Shown here: one piece after another, positions 1 to 11,913 of the stretch
Numbering within the stretch: the first letter of the stretch is position 1
Layout of the letters: every line of letters begins with the position of its first letter
Assembly: GCA_944472155.2 (NCBI GenBank)
Contig: OX235279.1
Coordinates: forward strand, 158,246,199 to 158,310,198
Length of the DNA: 64,000 nucleotides
From: Trichobilharzia szidati
Lineage: Eukaryota; Platyhelminthes; Trematoda; Strigeidida; Schistosomatidae
Reading direction: 5' to 3'
Notes under the pieces: generated by a model
Seen by the model: the letters and a program-made list of their open reading frames with translations, nothing else
Database searches by the model: none
Told to the model about the DNA's origin: nothing
Program-made: the position numbers and the translations under genes

Positions 1-1060
1 TTTTGCTTTCCCTGTATGTCTGAGATTTATACATCTTAGTCTAGTTGGTCTTCGTTGTTGTCTGATATATAAAAGAATGAATATGACATGTCTTCCGACA
101 GCTAGGTTATGTTTCTATGGATGCAAAGACAAAAGGAGATGCCTACTTGGACCACTATATGTTTTTCGTACTTGTCGCAGCTTACCTTATAGATGAGATT
201 AGTTCTGTCTTCTTTTTCCGTGTCGTCTTCCAGTTGAAGCAGTATGTAGACTAAACTGATTTCAAAGGTTTGTAGGTGAAATTGGTTCCAAAAGGTTTCA
301 ATAGTCTCTAAGTACGATTTCAGACACTTTAGAATGGTCTTCTTTTTGTGCTTTCATAGAATTCTTTTGTGCTGATGGGGTATGACTGAGAATAGACATC
401 TTTTCAGGAAGTTTCGAGATACACTTATAAACAGGTTTGTGGAAAATGAGTACTATTACAAAGGGGCATTTCACAGATTGGGTGAACAGTCTGTAAATTT
501 ATGAGACTTTACGGTTGATTTCAACTCCAAAATGTGTAAGAACAAAATAAAAAACACTAAGTAAACCATTTTTGTATTTTGTTTCTAAGTAAACATTGTA
601 GTTGACACTGGATGCAGTGAGTGCTTATCAAAAGGCAAATAAAAATGCAACAATCTGATTTATAAAGTTTTCAAAGAAAGCAAGCAGGAAACATCAAAAC
701 AAACAGAGGGAAACATGGAAGTAATCGAGATTTACGCGACAATCAGAAAAAAATGGATAAAGATTTCAAATTCACTTTTACAAAATCAAAAAGCAGCTTG
801 CAGTGATGAATAGTGGTGTAAAAAACAGCTGGTACATCCCAGGAGTGAAGCTTTGGGACGGACAGAAAGGATGGGTTGACTGGCAAGGGAGAGACTTCGA
901 CACTTCAGCCTATGAATTATAACTACCATCGATGTGGATGTCACTTACACGTGGGATGAATGTGCGAAGCTGGCAGTATTGCATCGTCTCAGACCTCTTA
1001 TCAGCAAAGGCGACTTGGGCTGATAGTAAGGGTAGAAAGCCCGAGTAGAAAATAAAAGCT
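1..1060. other. AT-rich stretch, no gene recognised
   Basis: I see no ORF, splice-bounded exon or recognisable transposon domain here on either strand. It lies downstream of the last exon I could find for the minus-strand gene (4056-4364), so it is probably intron or 3' flank. Unrecognised repeats cannot be excluded. Confidence 0.4.
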
Positions 1061-1062
1061 TA

Positions 1063-1130
1063 GTCTGGGTTCAAACCGCGAACCTTCTACATATAAAGCC
1101 GATATGATAACCACTACACCACCACAACCC
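1063..1130 (-). repeat. tRNA-like (tRNA-Val-like) sequence, SINE head or tRNA relic
   Basis: Read on the minus strand, the D-arm region GTGGTGTAGTGGTTATCA matches the usual A-box region of animal tRNA-Val, and GGTTTGAACCC about 30 bases later matches a B box. The acceptor ends do not pair convincingly, so this is more likely a SINE head or a pseudo-tRNA than a working tRNA gene. Old SINE-like sequence follows at 1130-1480. Confidence 0.5.
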
Positions 1131-1149
1131 AATGATGCTCTTTGGCATT

Positions 1150-1400
1150 AATTTGCATTCCGAGCAGAATATAATGCTTCAAGTTTCTTTTGAACTTTCA
1201 TTAGAAATGAAGTTACTAACTCCACTCGCAACCATTCCTCTTTTGTAGATTTACTAATGAATAGCAAACCAAGTGAGATTAAAGAGTGTTTTTGAGGCCG
1301 AGAGTCGAACTCCAACCAAGTGCGTGGATGGCGGCAGGCGGTAGCTCGATATGCATAACATATGTTGTAGCCATCTAAATGGGGGCGGCCTGATTCCTCC
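1150..1400 (-). repeat. degenerate tRNA-derived SINE
   Basis: The low end (about 1157-1185) resembles, in reverse, the 3' tail shared by this window's SINEs and RTE LINEs (tail form GAAGCCCTATGTTCC). A decayed tRNA-like head is around 1290-1370. The order tail-then-head places it on the minus strand. Divergence is high, so the boundaries are approximate. Confidence 0.35.
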
Positions 1401-2335
1401 TTGTTACCACTAACACCCTTTGCTTAATCTTATTGTAACGGATCATATTCCACAGCCCAATACGAGAAACAGAAAGCAGATACCCATGGCTAAAGAATTA
1501 TAACCTCTATATATCTGCCACTTTCAGTGGCTATATGTCCAATTTATACATTTAAATGAAACTACGTAAAAATCCTGTCTGTAACACAATAATGTCGAGC
1601 AAATCAACACTCCTATACTGATCGTGTACTTGAGGCACACAGGCTTTCATCAACCTCTATCACACTCCCCTCTTCACTGCCTTGAAGTTGAAGGACAAAC
1701 GTCAGACCATAGGGGATAAAATATGAGTTACTCTGGCAACGAATAAGCTGAGAGCTTGTGCAGATGGAAAAGGAGCCGAATGGGTCTAATAAAGTACCCT
1801 AAGTGGAGACATTCATGTGACACCATACACCATCTCGGGTGCTGACTGGAATCCGGACGAAAAGAGACAAATTTAATGTGTGTCTGAGAGTTGTATAGGT
1901 GACATCACATGGGCACGAGGAAATGTAAGCTTGTGGGTGGACGGGAGGCAGTCACTTAGTCAGCTGAAAGTGATGTTATAGAACCAAGTGGAATGTAGGT
2001 GTATTGCTTCATGCCTAATGTTCCTCTCAGAAGTCACTGGATGACGAATGGCATAGTAACATAATGTACTGTAGAAATTCTTTACTACTCTATTATGAGC
2101 CATGAACGTTGATGGTTCAATATACCGACAACATAATTACTCACATAAGAAAACGTAAGTAGACATTATTTAGGAGAGTCCGAATACACAGGTCCTTTGA
2201 AGAGAATGGAAGGGTAATACCTACTAAATATCTTCAAAATGAATGCTTATCCATACAATTTCATCAAATAGTATTTAAAATCAAGTCATAATGCCAACAA
2301 GAAAACATCATCAAAGATCACAAGAAAATTCACTC

Positions 2336-2338
<3 letters not shown>

Positions 2339-2379
<41 letters not shown>
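2339..2379. repeat. (TA)n microsatellite
   Basis: About 20 uninterrupted TA dinucleotides. A similar run occurs at 25593-25634. Confidence 0.95.
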
Positions 2380-2383
<4 letters not shown>

Positions 2384-2784
2384 ATTAACGGCTAGAATAC
2401 TAAGACCGTGTGAAATATACGTAGCACACCAGCCAACCAAAACAATCATTTCTTTCGGTATTGTACTGACGAAGAGATCCGACAGAAAAAGAAAATAAGA
2501 TTAACACTGTTTAAAAAATAAATTGCATGAACTCCGATAAACATTACATCGATCACAGTGGACGTCCCCTTTGTGTCCGAATCCAAGAACACAAGTTAGC
2601 TGTGGAAAGGAACGAGTGTATTCTTTCATATCAACTTAATTGGGGTGATATAGAAATCTTAAATAGAGGAAACACTAAAAGTGCAGTCACGGAATTTCTA
2701 GAAGCCTGGTAGTCGAATGAATTAGCCAGCGATTAAAAAACACAATAATTGCTATAGACCAAATTTACTAACTCGGACTCACAG

Positions 2785-3655
2785 AAAAAACTTGGAGGAT
2801 CTGGACTTCACCGATGATATATGTCTGATTTCCCACAAACTGGAAGATATGCAAGTGAAAAGCAACAAGTTGTCAGAAGAAGCATCCAGAGAAGATAGGA
2901 CTTCAGGTGAACATAGAGAAAACAGAGATAATGAAGATTCCTGGGCAAGAACAACAACAACAGACAACGATCAGCATAAATGGGAAGAATCTGAAAGAAG
3001 CGAACTCCTTTACCTACCCACCTACCTAAGAAGCATCGTTTCAGCTTCAGGCGAAACTGACGAAGATATCAAAGCAAAGATCGGGAAAGCAAGGCAAGCT
3101 TTCATTTCCCTTAAGTCTCTGTGAAGATCAACAGCATAACTGAGCATGAAAAATTAGATCCGGATTTTCAACTTCACTGTGAAGTCAGTGCTACTATACA
3201 GATCAGAGAATTGTCGCGTCATGAAGAGCACCTCAAACAAACTACAGACCTTCATCAACAGCTGTCTTCGCTCAATACCACTCAAGATCAGATGACCAGC
3301 CAGAAAAGATTAGCAACAGGGAGGGATCTCTGGCAATGAGCGAACCAACCCAGCAGGAACTGATTGTGCAACAGATCTACAGGAAGAAATGAAGGTGGAT
3401 TGTCCATACTCTGAGGAAACCATCAAGTGACATCACACGACAGACTCTCGAGTGGAACCCAGACGGGAAGCAGCGATTTGGTCGTCATTGCGAGGGTGAC
3501 ATGAAGGAGGTCATGTGAAGAGGAGATGAAAGCATGTCGGCAGACGTGGAACTAGGTGAAAACGTTAGCAGAGAACCGAACGCAATAGACACGTGGGGCT
3601 GAAGGCCTATGTTCCTCTAGGAAATTAAGGAAACATTAATAATAATAAATTTACC
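2785..3655 (+). mobile_element. RTE-like LINE, 3' fragment (decayed)
   Basis: This is a broken copy of the reverse-transcriptase (RT) C-terminal part of an RTE-type non-LTR retrotransposon. The first block (about 2792-3124) begins LDFTDDI, matching the catalytic FADD region with F-A changed to F-T. It continues with the family block [18 protein letters not shown], which recurs in better form at 16563-16970 on the other strand. Frameshifts then break the frame. The end carries the family's 3' tail (CCTATGTTCCTCTAGG) followed by an AATAAT-rich stretch near 3640. The copy is 5'-truncated, as most LINE insertions are. It sits downstream of the exon at 4056-4364. Confidence 0.8.
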
Positions 3656-4055
3656 AACTAGTAAAGAGAAAATCACATGATAAGGAAGTTCGAATTCCAA
3701 ATCAGTAAAAGCAATCGAGAGAGGTAGATGTAAATTAAAAAACAATCACCACAACAAAGGTTGGCATGAGATACGATTATGTCATCGTCCATAGACAGTT
3801 CATCGAATAGGTTCATTTTATACTAAAATCTGTGTTGAAGATGTTGTCTAGCAGGTGGACAACGAAGTTTCTGCAATTAAATCTTCAACTAGCTCCTCAG
3901 AGAACACTGCAACTAAATCAGAAGAGGGAACATAGTTTGGTTGTGTGAGGTTAGCAACCCTACATAACTCTACCACCCCAGCTGGAAATTCAAAGCTCAA
4001 GCCAGAAGATAAAGGAATAAGTAAATAATATAGCAGCACAGTCCTTTTCACTTAC

Positions 4056-4364
4056 TTTCAAATTATAAAATCTCTTCCCAATGCATTTGTGCAATGATGA
4101 AGATGCCGGTACTTTTTGATTGTCATATATAATTGATTTATTACCAGTTGACATGAACTGATTTGAATGACTATTGATCATGTTCAATAGTTGCTCAGTT
4201 TGTTCTAATGTATCTATATTCTGTTGAATGTTGAATGCTTTATCTATTGATTTATATATGGAATTATCTTTGTCAATTGAATTAGTATTCATTGAATTAA
4301 TTTGTTTTAGCATTTTGATAATTGAATGAAGTTTATGCATAATCGATTTTTGATCTTCAACAGC
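4056..4364 (-). CDS. Coding exon, coiled-coil-like protein (most 3' exon seen)
   Basis: This is a 309-bp minus-strand exon encoding 103 codons in one open frame. The acceptor is a T-rich tract ending in TTTATTTGCAG and the donor is AAA|GTAAGT, both close to consensus. The exon starts and ends in phase 0, matching the phase-0 end of the preceding exon at 28934-29137. The encoded segment begins AVEDQKSIMHKLHSIIKMLK and is rich in Gln, Asn, Lys, Ser, Ile and Leu with a heptad-like spacing of hydrophobics, which suggests a coiled coil. It ends in a more basic stretch (CIGKRFYNLK). No catalytic motif is visible. Because it ends with a donor site, at least one further exon should lie to the left. 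An in-frame ATG-initiated ORF covers it, but its first residues come from intron sequence. Confidence 0.78.
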
Positions 4365-4559
4365 CTGCAAATAAATAGAAATATGTGGAAGAGAGAAAAT
4401 GTATTCATTATATAAAGGCATTAATAATTGATTTGAATCCAAGATTTTTGGGCTTTTTTAGGCGGTAAAAGGGTGGGCGAGAAATTCGATTCGTTTCACT
4501 GTAGATTTCGTTTTCGCAAATCAACAAAATCAATTATAGCAAATCACTGAAAACTAAAG

Positions 4560-4650
4560 GATTATATACATTAGCTGTTTCGTCCTAGTTTGAGGCTATG
4601 CACTCAGCCTGCTAATCAGTTGAGTTTTAGGTCAGTGTGTTTGGAATTCA
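4560..4650 (-). repeat. degenerate hammerhead-SINE fragment
   Basis: The plus strand reads GCTGTTTCGTCCTAGTTT here, which in reverse is the conserved CTAGGACGAAACAGC segment of the hammerhead SINEs at 36.3, 37.0 and 41.2 kb. The CTGATGAG half of the ribozyme core is not preserved, so this is a relic. Confidence 0.45.
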
Positions 4651-5094
4651 ATAACTTGTGAATTCCAGTTACTGCCAATTCACCGTTTAACGCATTGGTG
4701 CCAACCAGTGTTGTCGATGGCCATCCACTTCATGTCTGACATGATGGACCTCATAAGAAACGGATTCTCAATAGCACTTCAGGACCTCCATTAGTTCAGT
4801 AGCCTCTAATAATTTCAAGACTGATATTCAAATTTTAACTGCTAGATTCAATTTCCCCTGTCGATGAGGTCAAAACTAGTATGAAACAGATGTTAAGATG
4901 GTGCTTCGTGATGTTATCAACATTGGGAATTCAATTCCACCAGTCCGATCATTCGAGGAGAAATAAAGTTTCTCTAGCGATTGTGTCTATTTTCCAGGAT
5001 AGGATCGCTAACCCCACACCTAGCCATCCCTCTTTTTGGAGTTGGCTTTGGACCAGCTAGGAAAAAATTAGATCAGTGAACTAGGCAGCATCGC

Positions 5095-5670
5095 CTCAAC
5101 TATAGGCTTCATACATGAGGATATCAAAGTCAGCCAAGATCAGAAATGCAAGACAGACCTTGATTAATCTGAAGTCAGTGTGGAAATGTGCAGCACTCAG
5201 TATAAGAGGAACAAGACTGGGATTCTCCATATTAGCGTCAGAACACTCAGTGCTTCTATGTGCCTCAACGACCTTGCCAAGTCACATAAACTGTTTCCAG
5301 TAGGTTAGTGAAAACTTCTATCATCAGTAGCCTTTGCCCCATCATAAAGAGCAGATAATCAGAAAGGATTAGCTATAATGGAACTTTGGTACGAACCTAT
5401 TGCCCAGAAAATATGCAGAAGACAATGGAGATGGATTGATTGGAGCCGTGCGGAAGAGACCAATGAGTGACATAACACCCTAGGCCAACCACCGACTGCA
5501 AATCGAATGGGAGACGATGAGTTAGGTGTGGACTCATGGAGATTCTCGTGTGTAATCAGGAGATGAAAGTTTATGGGCAATCATGGAGCCAGTTAAAAAG
5601 GATTTCAGGAAACAAGATGAAATGGAGATGTGCTGTTGAGGCTGTATGCCGCACTAGTAGCCTTAATTTC
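5095..5670 (+). mobile_element. RTE-like LINE 3' fragment (decayed)
   Basis: Translated pieces match the RTE copies elsewhere in the window: RISKSAKIRNARQTLINLKS (about 5115) corresponds to the [12 protein letters not shown] block, and further on there is a degraded GRPR-TW region. It is 5'-truncated with several frameshifts, and no intact domain survives. The end near 5660 has the usual tail wording (ACTAGTAGCC) in damaged form. Confidence 0.65.
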
Positions 5671-6244
5671 GGTTAGTTGATGGTAACCAGCGGTGGATTG
5701 GTGTTTTGTTCCTATTTGAAAACTACTCAGCTGAATGTACCTATATCTGCAATTATGTCACTGATGCAGGGAATTCCTATCAACGCTAGAGAAACCTACC
5801 AAGTGTTTTTCAAATCTGTCGTCCGCTATGCATTTGGGGCTAAAAGAAAATGTGTCACTAGGTCAACGTGTATTGTTTGTTTGTTTGTTTTGAAATTTTA
5901 AGATTTAAATTTTTCTCAATGATCAATTTTACTGGATTCCATTACTAGCAGTCAACGTCAACCAAAGAAATAACATCACGAATAACATAAGGCATCAACG
6001 AAGCTAACAAACACAATTTGTTTTGTTACCCTATAATCAATTTGTTATTCTACGTAAAAATGTATCCGCCGCATAAGTGGCTATCATTATTGTAACGATA
6101 ATAGATATTATATGTTATAATTGTAAGAAGCTGAAGAGAAGAATCTACTGAAGAGAATATTCTTCATTCATATTGACTTTTTGTACTGTATCAGTATAAT
6201 TTCATCTACCATGTAGTCGTATATGCTAAATATACCCTTGTAAA

Positions 6245-6442
6245 TTATTTAAAACAATACTAGCGTGTTTAAGAAAAAATTACAAAATGACAATTTTTCT
6301 GAACGTTTCTCCGTGTAAGCCACCACAGCTTCTTCAGCAGCAGAATTATTCAGATTCTATTAACCATCAAAATATATAGTCAACAGTTACGTAAATTGAA
6401 GTCAGTTTTTTTGAAGGTTACTTGTCGATAGACATTTGTGTC
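6245..6442 (-). mobile_element. PLE terminal segment, inverted relative to the copy at 10438-10626
   Basis: This block is the near-exact reverse complement of 10438-10626. It includes a HHR-like stretch (CTGCTGAAG...GAAACG on the minus strand) and the ACTTGTCGATAGACATTTGTG end. Together with 9362-9555 it appears to be one minus-strand copy of the Penelope-like element's terminal region, split by an RTE LINE (6490-9260). Inverted, incomplete terminal repeats are a known habit of Penelope elements. Confidence 0.75.
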
Positions 6443-6489
6443 AATAGAAAAGTGTATACGGTCATCAGATATTTGAATTGTTACTATTA

Positions 6490-9260
6490 TTATCGTTCCC
6501 GTGAGTTCCGAGTGGAACATAGGGCTTCAAGAACACATCTCCACTTTGTTCTATTTTCTACTGTCCTCTTCAACTGGGTCCACGATTGTCCAGGATATCT
6601 CATATCCTCCTCCAACTCACACGATCTCCTGCATGCCATCTTCACACTCGTTGTTTCTCATTAGGATTCCATTCTAGCGATGGTCTGGTGCACTATGTCA
6701 TTCAACTGCCTCCTCAGTGTGTACCCGATCCATCTCCACTTTCTCCCATATATTTGTTGAGCGATAGGTTGTTGGTTGGTTTATTCACATGGTTTTTGTT
6801 GCTAATTATTTTTGACCAGCTATTTGATCTCCAGTATGCAGTGAAGGCAGCTGTTGATAAAAGTCCTCAGTAGCCTGTTGGAAGTGCTTTCCGTGATGCT
6901 CTAGTCAAGTATAGAAGCAGTGACTTACTTCACATTTGTGTTGAAAATCCGAATCTTTTACTGGTTTCAGGTTGATGAAGGCGTGCGTATCTTGCCTTTC
7001 CGATTCTGACTTTGTCATCTTCATCCGTTCCACCTGTAGCTGAAACAATGTCTCCTAGAAAAGTGAAGGAAGTAACCTCTCTTAAATCTCTCTCGTTGAT
7101 AGTAATTGGGGCTCGTTGGTGTTGCTGTTGGTGTTGTTTGGTTATCTTTATCACCCCCATCTTCTCTATGTTCACTTGGGGTCCTGTCTTCACTGCCTGA
7201 CTCTTCAGTCTGTTTGTTGCTTTTCACCTGTAAGTCTTCGACTTTGTATGACATTTGACATATGTCATCTGCGAAATCCAGATCTTTTAGAGTCATATCA
7301 TCGGTAAGCGCAGTGTATTCATGTCTTCTCACTCTCCACTCACAGTCTGACGCATAGTCCAGTTCACCACAATTACGAATATGATAGACAGCCAGTTTGT
7401 TTTACTCCTGTATTCACTTTAAACGCCTCGCTGAGCTTTTCATTGGGAATCACCTGACAAGTGGCATTGTCATATAACTGTGGTTGAATAAGGTTGATAA
7501 AGACTTAGGAAATCCACGCCGTAGTGTAGAAGTAGTTTCCAAATTACTTCACGGTCTACGCTGTCCGTCGAAGGTCTTTTCGGAGTAAATAAAGTTGAGG
7601 TAGAGAGAGGTTTGACTGCCATTCTATGCTCCGTTCGATTACGATGCGTAGAGTTGCAATCTGATCAGCACCTAATTTGCCTTTCCTGAATACAGCTTGT
7701 TCCGGGCTGGCGGAGTTCTGTTTCCAGTGCATCCTTTATTCTCTCCAGGATGATGTGACTTAATATTGTACTTGGCGTGCACAGGAGCATTATTCCACCC
7801 CTGTTCTTGCAGAGTCAAGCCTAAGTCATTCTTCTTTGACAGCTTGACGAGGTAGCCATTCTTTCTTGCAAACCTTTCGCAATAATGGCGTGTACGCATC
7901 TGCCGCAGTCTCTGGGTCTGTCTTCAGTGTTTCGGGGTAAGGAATTCCGTCTGACCCTGCTACCTTTCTGGCCAGACTTCAGTAGCTTGATCGCATTTAG
8001 GATTTTCGTTTTGTTTGGAGGAGTGGTGTCCACTGGCAGGCAGTTCTGTGCATGCTGTTGGTGGTGGTGCATTTCTGAGCGAGTTGCGAGTGATGGTCGA
8101 TTCAAGAGTCCCTTGAATTGATCATCCCATTGTTTCATTTGTTTCTTCTTCTTGGTAATCAGGTTCACATGAGCACCTTTTATTGGTTTCATTATCTGGG
8201 TTGATCTCTTCCTGGATAGCGATCAGCCTGGTTATCTGATATAATGTCCTTAGGTCTCTTTTACCTGCAGCCTGCCTGCCTGTTCTGCTTCAGTTGCCAA
8301 TCAGTCTGTCATAGAATTGTCTTTTGTCTCTCGTGGCACTCTTCTCCACTTCTTTATTCAGTGCAGTGTACATTGTTGTGAACTCAGCTTCTCCTTCTGT
8401 TGTCCATCTTTGCATTGAGTTATCTTCTCTTTCACCATCCTCCTTCTAGTAGCTTCCAGGTATCCGTTGTGAGCCATTCCTTGTCTTTTCTCTTCTTTCT
8501 TCCTAGAACAGTTGTACACGTTTCCTTAAACATCACCTTCAGAGAGTTACGATGTTCTTCCATGCAGGTTTCCTCGGTGATAACACATAGTGTCTTTGAC
8601 TTTACTCTGATCAGATCTGTAGTAAAGGCATCCGTTGTTTTTCTCCTTCAATTTCTGAATGTTGAACTTGAATTACAGTGACCTGTCTCCAGTTGTTCTG
8701 AAGGATTTCAGCTTCACCTTGAAGGTTCCTAGAACTAGATGATGGTCAGAGCCCACATCTGCTCCTCTTCTCGACTTTGTATCCAGCAGGCTACGTCTGC
8801 CTTTCCGTGAGCGACATTGAGATGAAATCTATCTGGTTTGTGGTGTATCCGTCAGGCGAATTCCATGTTGCTTTGTATATGTCCTTGTGTTTGTACACGC
8901 TGCCTACACTCACCAGATCACTGAAAGCATGGAAGTCTGCAAATAATTCTCCGTTATCATTCATTTCGCCAGATGACAGCCTCTCGACCGATGATGGGTC
9001 CTCTTCCTGTATTATCGTGTCCCGGCTTGCATTCATGTCGCCGATGAGGATTTTGATGTCACCATTCGGGATGTTATCAATTACTGTTTGTAGTTGTCTA
9101 TTAAAATCTTCCCTCTTCTCTTGTTCCGCTTTGTTTGTAACATTGTGCGTAGCATTTGATAATAGTCACCTTCATTCCTTTTGCGGTGAATCTAGCTGAT
9201 AAGTCTATTTCTTCTATCCTATTTACTGCATTCGATGTGGTTAGAATATACAAGGCTTTA
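6490..9260 (-). mobile_element. RTE-like LINE, long but decayed (endonuclease plus RT)
   Basis: This is the longest RTE-type copy in the window, about 2.8 kb. In coding order on the minus strand: an APE-type endonuclease segment with GDMNA near 9030; the block NDNGELFADF and SPDGYTTNQIDFIS (8791-9036), typical of the RTE endonuclease C-terminal half; an RT N-terminal block with FKGLLNRPS and AIKLLKSGQ (7821-8192); the catalytic LDFADDI block (about 7250-7290); and a C-terminal region ending in the family 3' tail at about 6500. Frameshifts separate these blocks, so it is non-functional. It lies inside a minus-strand PLE terminal segment (6245-6442 and 9362-9555), so it is younger than that segment or arrived by a rearrangement there. 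The 5' end near 9260 is truncated. Confidence 0.85.
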
Positions 9261-9361
9261 GGCTTCAGCCTTTCTTAATGTGAATGAAAGCCTCTTCATA
9301 GAATTTCCACATTAATTTGAAAATTCCCATTCAGTCATAGAAAAGAAAAGGCGTTCAGCAA

Positions 9362-9555
9362 AGAGTTACTCTTTTCGGCGATATCATTCTCAAGCTGTAC
9401 AAATCGCAAATTTATAGTAATTTTTCTTGGCAACAAAAGGAATATTTCCAAAGATGTGTTAATGCAATTGTTAATTTTTTGACAACAAATTACGTAATTT
9501 AGAAGGCGTTAATCGGTTAGAAACTAAAATAAAGTTATAAAAGTAGGTTGGGTGA
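9362..9555 (-). mobile_element. PLE inverted-repeat arm (pairs with 10118-10313)
   Basis: Nearly perfect reverse complement of 10118-10313, roughly 190 bp. It ends at the start of the GIY-YIG fragment. The shared core includes ACGCCTTCTAAATTACG. The arms would form a stem around the 560-bp endonuclease segment between them. Confidence 0.85.
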
Positions 9556-9817
9556 CGAACACTTACCTTCATGGTTTTATAAAGGAGAAAGAAGATCCCC
9601 CCGCCACAGCTCTATCCTAGAACACTTGATCGAATCCGGACACCAAGCAAACCCACAAAACAACTTCTCAGTTATCTACACAATACGTGGGAATCTTGCC
9701 AAAAGAGTACGAATTAAACTTCTTCAAACTGCAGAAGCAATGGCAATTCACATATTGAATCCTGAACTCTGCATACGAAAGAAGTTTGTTCAGTCACTAA
9801 ATCTACAATGGTCCTGA
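9548..9817 (+). pseudogene. Penelope-like element, GIY-YIG endonuclease C-terminal part
   Basis: An 89-residue open frame matches the C-terminal half of the GIY-YIG endonuclease that follows the reverse transcriptase in Penelope-like elements: DEHLPSWFYKGERR, then SSILEHLIESGHQANPQ, then AEAMAIHILNPELCIRKKF. The same order is seen at 29970-30360. The N-terminal half with the Y-G motif and the whole RT are missing, because the copy breaks at the inverted-repeat junction near 9555. The apparent start Met is not a real gene start. The 3' untranslated region continues to about 10626. Confidence 0.8.
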
Positions 9818-10117
9818 TCTATCTCAACACCAAATACGTAATTTTGTCTTACCTCTTTCTTCTTTGTTTGTCTGTTTCTTAATTGCATTATTTTCTACCC
9901 CCACCCTCTATTAAATCTCTACCATCATGACGACTGTTGCTAACTCCATTTTCGTTTGTTTTTAAGTGAACTCTACTCAGCTTATCAACTTAACTCTGAT
10001 TTATTTTCAAGTGAATTCTACTGAGCTTATTAACCTAACTCTCATTCATTTTCAAGTGAATTCTACTCAGATTATTAACTTGACTCTGATTCATTTTTCA
10101 CTGAACCCTAGCAATTA

Positions 10118-10626
10118 GATTACGTCACCCAACCTACTTTTATAACTTTATTTTAGTTTCTAACCGATTAACGCCTTCTAAATTACGTAATTTGTTGTCA
10201 AAAATTAACAATTGCATTAACACATCTTTGGAAATATTCCTTTTGTTGCCAAGAGAAATTACTATAAATTTGCGGTTTGTACAGCTTGAGAATGATATCG
10301 CCGAAAAGAGTAATTTCCACATTGTCGAAGTCGATCTTATGTTCGCTGTCCATAGCATGCACTGCTGTAGCTGATATTTTTTCTAGACTTACAAATTCTA
10401 TCTCGTTTCATGAACATAGACTGTGCATGAAACGTCCACCTTTAGGCACAAATGTCTATCGACAAGTAACCTTCAAAGAAACTGACTTCAGTTGATATAA
10501 TTGTTGATTATATATTTTGATGGTTAATAAAATCCGAATAATTTTGCTGATGAAGAAGCTGTGGTGGCTTACACAGAGAAACGTTCAGAAAAATTGTCTT
10601 TTTGTAATTTTTTCTTTAACACGATG
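10118..10626 (+). mobile_element. PLE 3' region with inverted-repeat arm and HHR-like motif
   Basis: This continues the PLE after its endonuclease. Positions 10118-10313 pair with 9362-9555, and 10438-10626 pair with 6245-6442. At 10547-10590 the sequence reads CTGATGAAG, then a CTGTG/CACAG stem, then GAAACG, resembling the hammerhead cores reported in Penelope terminal repeats. The first base pair of helix II is not the usual G-C, so activity is doubtful. Confidence 0.7.
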
Positions 10627-10639
10627 TGATTATTTTATG

Positions 10640-11690
10640 CAACTTATTATGATTTAACGTGACTCGGCGCTCAAATTATTCCAAGAAATTCGCAACATCT
10701 ACGGTTTGAAAACTTATAAAAAAATACCCTGTTCAAATTCAATTGTTACATAGAAGTTGTGATTAAATTTCTGCTGTTTTGTTTTAGAGAAGTAATAACA
10801 ACCTACTACCAGAAAAAAGGAGAGAGAGAAACAGAGTGAGAGACAGAAAAACAAGGGGATAGAGATAAAAGTCATCAGAAAATGAAAAATTTATTGAATT
10901 AATAAACTAGAAGTGGGACATTCACTTTTAGTGGACAATGGATAGTATCGGCTATAACATACTCTCTTATTATTAATATTATTCACAATACCGTTACCAT
11001 TGTTATTATCATTTATATATTATTTGATAAAATTACAAGGTTACAGGAACATTTTACTTTTTCTAAATTAACGGAGTATTTAAAATCCTATCCGCCTACA
11101 CTATTTTGTTATATCGACTTTTAAGCATAGAGATGTAAGTGCGTAGTCTGCGTGTATGTACGCTTGTGTTAGTGTGTTTGTGTATATACAAGAGTTTGTC
11201 TATATTCGCGTATTTATGTATGCTTGTATAGATAAATGTACACAGTAATGAGTAGAAATGTGACACATGTACACACACACACACAAATAAATAATTGGAT
11301 ATACATCACTCGTTCGCTATACATCGCTTAAATACAGATTGAAAAAATTAAATTAAACTTAAATTCTCATTCTCATTAATTAATTAATTAATTAGTGGGG
11401 AAAATGGAGAGGAAAAAAAAGAAGACGTAGTTAACTTACGCATCCCACTTCATTCGCTTGATTGAATTTTTGCATTTTCACTTATTCGATTTTTATGTTT
11501 AACAATACATTATTCGGTCACTGTATTGACATGTTGGTATCACCTAGTGCGGAGGCTTCGACTATGCTTACGAGTTAACACACCCTTACATTTTTTTTTA
11601 GAAAAAAGCCATGTACATTTAATAATATGAAATGAAGAAAAATTCAACAGTATACAACTGAATCGCTTACTAACTCACTTTATGCATCGG
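10640..11690. other. Intronic AT-rich stretch, simple repeats only
   Basis: I see no gene or clear transposon domain. There are AATT repeats near 11376-11392, a CA run at about 11272-11285, and purine-rich and ATT-rich stretches. It lies within the inferred 24.6-kb intron of the minus-strand gene. Confidence 0.45.
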
Positions 11691-11818
11691 TGGAATGCTT
11701 GTCAAATACCAACACACATACACATACATACACACGCGTGGTCCAGAGATCGATTCCTACGGCCACTGACGAACACATTTACAGACCTCACCTACTTTAC
11801 TAACAGCCAGTGGTGAGC

Positions 11819-11821
11819 GGT

Positions 11822-11861
<40 letters not shown>

Positions 11862-11913
11862 GGCCCCTGCGCAAGGATGACACGCAAAATCGTGAAGCGT
11901 TCCATATTTTTTT
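11819..11913 (+). ncRNA. U6 spliceosomal RNA, 5'-truncated retrocopy
   Basis: From about 11820 the sequence follows the conserved U6 snRNA: ACATATACTAAAATTGGAAC, the ACAGAGA box with GATTAGCATGG after it (the U2/U6 catalytic region), CCCCTGCGCAAGGATGACAC, and the 3' end GTGAAGCGTTCCATATTTT. One clear difference from the usual form is CAAAATCG where CAAATTCG is expected. The 5' stem-loop (roughly the first 15-20 nucleotides) is absent; target-site sequence takes its place. No snRNA promoter is expected here, since the insertion begins inside U6. It is therefore a pseudogene rather than a working U6 gene. Confidence 0.9.

Noticed and set aside
8400..9199. Plus-strand ORFs of 93 and 140 residues
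   Set aside because: They are antisense to the RTE endonuclease region (NDNGELFADF, TTNQIDFIS) read on the minus strand.
11819..11913. Functional U6 snRNA gene
   Set aside because: The 5' stem-loop is missing, the 5' edge is a target-site duplication, and the 3' end runs into a SINE.
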